From positions 1 through 17,033 of the forward strand of contig JBELMB010000116.1 of assembly GCA_042088665.1 (NCBI GenBank): a stretch of 17,033 nucleotides of DNA, read 5' to 3'. Origin of the DNA: JBELMB01 sp042088665 (GTDB lineage Bacteria; Pseudomonadota; Alphaproteobacteria; Rhodobacterales; Rhodobacteraceae). The translations under genes and the position numbers were made by a program. This document shows, piece by piece, positions 13,897-17,033 of this stretch. Numbering within the stretch: position 1 is the first letter of the stretch; each line of letters opens with the position of its first letter. The notes under the pieces were generated by a model. The model made no database searches. It was not told where the DNA came from and saw nothing but the letters and a program-made list of their open reading frames with translations.

Positions 13897-15876
13897 TCAC
13901 AGCTGGATGCGGAAGGCTGCAAAGCCGTCGCTGCCTTCGCCCGCGTCCTCGATTGTCACGGCCTTGACGTCGCCGATGTAGTCGCGCGCCTTGGGGCCGG
14001 TTTCGAACATCACCGTGGTGTCACCCAGCGGTTTGAACGACCAGTTGGCATCTGCCGTCGGGTTGATCGTGCCTTGCTCGACGATGTAGCGCACGATCAC
14101 GTCGCGGTTGGTGTCGGGGGCCTCGAAGATGATCGTATCGCCCTTGGCGCCCGGGAAATCGCCGCCGCCACCTGCGCGGTAGTTGTTGGTCGCGATGACA
14201 AAGGACATATCCGCGGTCACCGGCGTGCCATTATAGGCGAGGTCCACGATGCGGCTTGCATCCGGCGCCACCAGCTCACCCGAGGGGTCGAATTTCGACG
14301 GCTGGCTGAGGTCGATCTGATAGGTCACACCGTCAATCACGTCAAAGTTGTAGCTGGGGAAGTCGGGGTTCAACAGAGGCGCATCGCTGGCCCCGGGCGC
14401 CACCTGGTTGAACATGCCGGCGGACCGCTCCAGCCAGTCTTTCACTTCGGCGCCGGTCACTTTCACCGCGCGCACGGTGTTGGGATAGAGATAAAGATCC
14501 GCCACGTTCTTGATGGCCACGGCACCGGGCGCGACATCGGTGTAATACTCCGGCCCGCCACGACCGCCCGCCTTGAAAGGCGCCGCCGCCGAGAGCAGGG
14601 GCAGCCCCGCGAATTCGGTGCCTTCGAGCATCTGCGAGACGTACCATTTTTGCGCAATCGACACGATCTGCACCGAAGGGTCATCCGCCACCAGCGAGAA
14701 ATAGCTGTGCATCGGCGCCTCGGTGGTGCCGACAGCGCGGCGCACATAGGCCAGCGTCTCTTCGTGGTCCTGCCGCGTCGCCTCGATCACGGCGGCGTCG
14801 TCTTCGACCAATGCGGTGACCGAGCGGTCCTCGTTGCGCTTGGAGATCGGGCGCGCTTCGGTCTCTGCGGACACCACGCGCCAGGCGTTTCCGTCGCGCT
14901 CCAGAAGCAGGTCGATCAGGCCGAGGTGCGAGCCCCAAAAGCCGCCCATCACCGCGGGCTTGCCGTGGATCATGCCCTTTTCCGCATCCACTGCGGCGAA
15001 ACCGGAATAGGTCGGCGAGGGAAAGACAAGGTGGCTGTGCCCGGTCACAACGGCGTCGATGCCGTCCAGCGCGGCCAGCGGCACGGAGGCGTTTTCCATC
15101 CCGTCCGTATGCTTGGCAGAGCCGATCCCGCTGTGCGACAGCGCGATGATGATCTCGGCGCCCTTTTCGCGCATCTCGGGGATATAGGCCTGCGCCGTCT
15201 CCACGATGTCGCGCGCGGTGACATTGCCCTCAAGGTGCTTGCGGTCCCAGTTCATCACCTGCGGCGGGGTAAAGCCGATCACCCCGACCTTGATCGGATG
15301 CGTGTTGCCAGCGCCATCGGTCAGCTCGCGCTCGAGAATGGAATAGGGCGGGAACAGCGTCTCGTCCTCACGCGGGCTCGCGCCTTCGGATTTCGCGATA
15401 TTGGCCAGCACCACGGGGAAATCGGCCCCCGCTGCGGATTTCATCAGGAAATCAATGCCATAGTTGAACTCATGGTTGCCGATGGTGGCCGCGTCAAACC
15501 CCACCGTGTTCATCGCCGTGATGATCGGGTGCATGTCGCCCTCGGCCATGCCACGTTCATAGGCAATGTAGTCGCCCATCGGGTTGCCCTGCAGGAAATC
15601 GCCATTGTCGACCAGCAGCGTGTTGGTCGCCTCGGCGCGGATGTCCTTGATGATTGCGGCGGTACGGCTCAGACCGACAGTGTCGCGCGGCCGGTCGGCG
15701 TAATAGTCGTAGGGGTGCACATGCACATGAAGGTCTGTCGTCTCCATGATGCGCAGATGCGCCTGATTCGCGTTGGCGGAAGCAGAGTAGGGGTGCAATG
15801 TGATCAAGGCGGCTCCCGCAGTGGAGGTGGCCAGGAATTGGCGGCGGTTCAGGACAGCCTTGGAAGTATACGACAT
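13897..15876 (-). CDS. cpdB: 2',3'-cyclic-nucleotide 2'-phosphodiesterase/3'-nucleotidase, Tat-exported
   Basis: A 659-residue periplasmic enzyme that opens 2',3'-cyclic nucleotides and removes the 3'-phosphate, releasing nucleosides and phosphate from RNA breakdown products. The signal sequence has a twin-arginine motif, NRRQFLA (10-16), followed by a hydrophobic stretch and a probable cut near SASA (31-34). The metallophosphatase ligands are visible: D48 and H50 (TDLHVH), D93 (NGDFLQG), N134 and H135 (GNHEF), H248 (LSHSG), and H280 and H282 (GHSH). The C-terminal 5'-nucleotidase domain contains GRGGPEYYTDV, LYLYPNTVRAV and ATNNYRAGGGGDFPG, the CpdB-type substrate-binding region. Length is normal. 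ATG 15876 follows AAGGTG at a good gap. The start lies inside an inverted repeat. Confidence 0.92.
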   Translation of the reverse strand: MSYTSKAVLNRRQFLATSTAGAALITLHPYSASANANQAHLRIMETTDLHVHVHPYDYYADRPRDTVGLSRTAAIIKDIRAEATNTLLVDNGDFLQGNPMGDYIAYERGMAEGDMHPIITAMNTVGFDAATIGNHEFNYGIDFLMKSAAGADFPVVLANIAKSEGASPREDETLFPPYSILERELTDGAGNTHPIKVGVIGFTPPQVMNWDRKHLEGNVTARDIVETAQAYIPEMREKGAEIIIALSHSGIGSAKHTDGMENASVPLAALDGIDAVVTGHSHLVFPSPTYSGFAAVDAEKGMIHGKPAVMGGFWGSHLGLIDLLLERDGNAWRVVSAETEARPISKRNEDRSVTALVEDDAAVIEATRQDHEETLAYVRRAVGTTEAPMHSYFSLVADDPSVQIVSIAQKWYVSQMLEGTEFAGLPLLSAAAPFKAGGRGGPEYYTDVAPGAVAIKNVADLYLYPNTVRAVKVTGAEVKDWLERSAGMFNQVAPGASDAPLLNPDFPSYNFDVIDGVTYQIDLSQPSKFDPSGELVAPDASRIVDLAYNGTPVTADMSFVIATNNYRAGGGGDFPGAKGDTIIFEAPDTNRDVIVRYIVEQGTINPTADANWSFKPLGDTTVMFETGPKARDYIGDVKAVTIEDAGEGSDGFAAFRIQL

Positions 15877-15899
15877 ATTTTCACCTTAAGGTTATACTT
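15864..15899 (-). promoter_or_regulatory. Inverted repeat spanning the cpdB start
   Basis: AAGTATA (15864-15870) and TATACTT (15893-15899) are perfect inverted arms enclosing the ribosome binding site and ATG; between them sits the palindrome ACCTTAAGGT (15883-15892), which contains the AAGG of the binding site. If the transcript starts upstream of 15899 the arms could fold and hide the start. A possible -10, TATAAC (15891-15896), would instead make this a DNA operator. Confidence 0.4.
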
Positions 15900-15932
15900 G
15901 GACTCACGTTGCACGTATTTGGCGTCAGATCT

Positions 15933-15949
15933 GTGACAAAAATGGTCAC
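15933..15949. promoter_or_regulatory. Palindrome GTGAC-N7-GTCAC upstream of cpdB
   Basis: A perfect 5-base inverted repeat with a 7-base, A-rich centre, about 57 bases before the cpdB start. The position suits an activator site. It resembles a CRP half-site pair, but the spacing is wrong for CRP. Confidence 0.35.
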
Positions 15950-16055
15950 GACCGGCCTTGGGCTGATCGTCGCGGATCGCCGCAGCAGACAGGCGGCGTG
16001 GGGTGTCCGCGCGCATCGCCCCATCGGGTATGACCTGCGGCATGGGCTCCTTGGG

Positions 16056-16083
16056 CCCGACACTTGGTGCCCGACACTTGGTG
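16056..16083. repeat. Perfect 14-bp tandem duplication
   Basis: CCCGACACTTGGTG occurs twice in immediate succession (16056-16069 and 16070-16083) in the 385-base divergent gap between cpdB and the VOC gene. Confidence 0.85.
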
Positions 16084-16134
16084 CCAGATCCGATAAGCAC
16101 CAGACCCGCTTTGCAGGCTGTTCTCCAGCGACAG

Positions 16135-16157
16135 CACCCGGGCCTCCCAGCCGGGTG
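16135..16157. repeat. Hairpin CACCCGG / CCGGGTG
   Basis: A perfect 7-base-pair stem with a 9-base loop, about 105 bases ahead of the VOC gene start. No T-run follows; it may be a leader structure or a chance GC pairing. Confidence 0.4.
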
Positions 16158-16261
16158 GTCGGCGTGCAGTGTCACCATCGCCTTGAGGGGCGGTGATTGA
16201 GCCGAACGGCGCAGTGGTCTACCGTTGCGCGGTCGCCAAACGTCTGCAAGGGAAACGCTGC

Positions 16262-16678
16262 ATGATTGCCTATGTCGCTGTCGGGGCCGATGACATCGCG
16301 CGCGCCAGGCGGTTCTATTCTGCGTTCCTGCCGGCCCTTGGCTATGGTCTCGACGAAGGCCCGGAGGGGCTGAGCTTTGCGCTGCCTGTACCGCCGGGAC
16401 AAACGCCCGTGTTGCCGGATTTCTACGTCAAGCCGACCTACGACGGTGCGCCTGCCTCCGCCGGGAACGGTGCCATGGTCGCGTTCGAGGCCCGCAGTCA
16501 AGGCGAGGTGCGTGCGTTGCACGCCGCGGCTCTGACCGCGGGTGGCGCGGACGAGGGCCAACCGGGCTTTCGCGCCGCATATGGCCCGCAGTTCTACGTT
16601 GGCTACCTGCGGGATCCGCAAGGCAACAAGATCGCGCTTTTCTCCAGCAATCCCGACGAGCCGGGGCGGGACGGATAA
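16262..16678 (+). CDS. VOC (glyoxalase/bleomycin-resistance) family protein
   Basis: A 138-residue cytoplasmic protein of the vicinal oxygen chelate fold. ATG 16262 follows AAGGG at 16248-16252. The two paired modules are visible: MIAYVAVGADDIARARRFY (1-19) with the beta-strand and helix of the first, and the second ending in FYVGYLRDPQGNKIALF (111-127), a strong family signature. H87 and a glutamate may be metal ligands, but the His usually found in the first strand is replaced (Y4), so enzymatic activity is uncertain. Members include glyoxalases, dioxygenases and resistance proteins; no substrate can be assigned. Length is typical. It is transcribed away from cpdB and its neighbours give no hint of function. 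Confidence 0.82.
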   Translation: MIAYVAVGADDIARARRFYSAFLPALGYGLDEGPEGLSFALPVPPGQTPVLPDFYVKPTYDGAPASAGNGAMVAFEARSQGEVRALHAAALTAGGADEGQPGFRAAYGPQFYVGYLRDPQGNKIALFSSNPDEPGRDG

Positions 16679-16711
16679 AGGGTGCCCCGGCCCCTTGGGT
16701 GCGCAAAGACT

Positions 16712-16725
16712 GCGCCACGTGGCGC
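16712..16725. repeat. Perfect 14-bp palindrome GCGCCACGTGGCGC
   Basis: A gapless inverted repeat centred on CACGTG, 33 bases after the VOC stop. In a window of this length about one such palindrome is expected by chance, so significance is low. Confidence 0.4.
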
Positions 16726-16823
16726 TGTGCCAGACCATCCCCGGTGCTGTTGGCGAGACAAAACAGGGGGCTCGCACAAAACCGGCTTCGCGAAACCTGC
16801 CAAGGTCCTTGGGGAAATGCGCG

Positions 16824-17033
16824 TCATGTTATATCGTAACGGGGGATCGCCACGAGAGCACCGTTCAGCAAGACCGCTGTTTCGAACGTCATGCCATCGC
16901 TTCGGATGCGCAGGTTGGCGGCATCACCAAAGACCCAATGCCACTGACAAAAGCGCGAGACCGGGCGATTGCGGGTTTGCATCCTTCGGGACGCGCGGGC
17001 AGAACGACCCCTGAGGCGATAGGGGGGCAAGAC
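16824..17033 (-). CDS. Possible C-terminal end of an unidentified gene
   Basis: An open frame enters from the right edge and stops at TGA 16824-16826. The last 40 or so residues (FGDAANLRIRSDGMTFETAVLLNG and on to AIPRYDIT) have the balanced composition of a real beta-rich protein end, while the part nearest the edge is Arg-rich and less convincing. The gene could continue past the edge, or begin at an internal ATG at 16980 as a small protein of about 51 residues. I do not recognise the family. Confidence 0.3.
   Translation of the reverse strand, partial: VLPPYRLRGRSARASRRMQTRNRPVSRFCQWHWVFGDAANLRIRSDGMTFETAVLLNGALVAIPRYDIT

Noticed and set aside
13705..15936. 743-residue plus-strand frame opposite cpdB
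   Set aside because: It is rich in His, Arg and Gly, typical of the antisense of a GC-rich gene, and cpdB on the minus strand has a complete set of catalytic motifs.
15933..15949. CRP or PhoB site upstream of cpdB
   Set aside because: The TGTGA and TCACG halves are 9 bases apart rather than 6, and no 11-base direct repeat of TGTCA type needed for a PhoB box is present. Kept only as an unnamed palindrome.

Overview
The window looks like ordinary chromosomal DNA from a high-GC alphaproteobacterium, most likely a member of the Rhodobacteraceae (Roseobacter group). This rests on recalled family knowledge: an initiation factor IF3 with the N-terminus usual for that family, a DUF2927 lipoprotein, a five-repeat DUF1217 protein, a DksA with only one of the four zinc-finger cysteines, and a GC-rich intergenic hairpin of a style common there. 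I see no transposase, integrase, phage gene, CRISPR array, tRNA or rRNA.

Layout. 1-1387 (minus): a GNAT acetyltransferase followed, with a one-base overlap, by a DUF2927 lipoprotein that runs off the left edge. 1388-1807: a partly AT-rich divergent intergenic region with small palindromes, one resembling a CtrA site. 1808-3730 (plus): the DUF1217 protein. 3987-5777 (minus): a MoxR-type AAA+ ATPase followed by an AEC transporter. 5778-6393: a gene-free stretch with seven copies of the octamer GATCCGGG. 6394-6849 (plus): dksA with a terminator. 7038-10530 (plus): an FAD monooxygenase, then an overlapping pair, an XdhC-type maturation factor and a molybdopterin-binding protein, which points to assembly of a molybdenum hydroxylase encoded elsewhere. 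10692-12055 (minus): infC, which appears to start at AUA, then a small SAM methyltransferase beyond a terminator. 12254-13540 (plus): a membrane-anchored, extremely acidic protein with 18 tandem 11-residue repeats. 13897-15876 (minus): an exported CpdB-type 2',3'-cyclic phosphodiesterase/3'-nucleotidase. 16262-16678 (plus): a VOC/glyoxalase-like protein. 16824-17033 (minus): the end of a possible unidentified gene cut by the right edge.

Most genes are unrelated housekeeping or metabolic units. Likely co-transcribed pairs are GNAT with DUF2927, MoxR ATPase with AEC transporter, and XdhC with the molybdopterin-binding protein. I do not see a complete new multi-gene system. The items most worth a second look are the 11-residue-repeat acidic protein, the AUA start of infC with its promoter and ribosome binding site, the GATCCGGG cluster upstream of dksA, the hairpin between dksA and the monooxygenase, and the symmetric element over the cpdB start.
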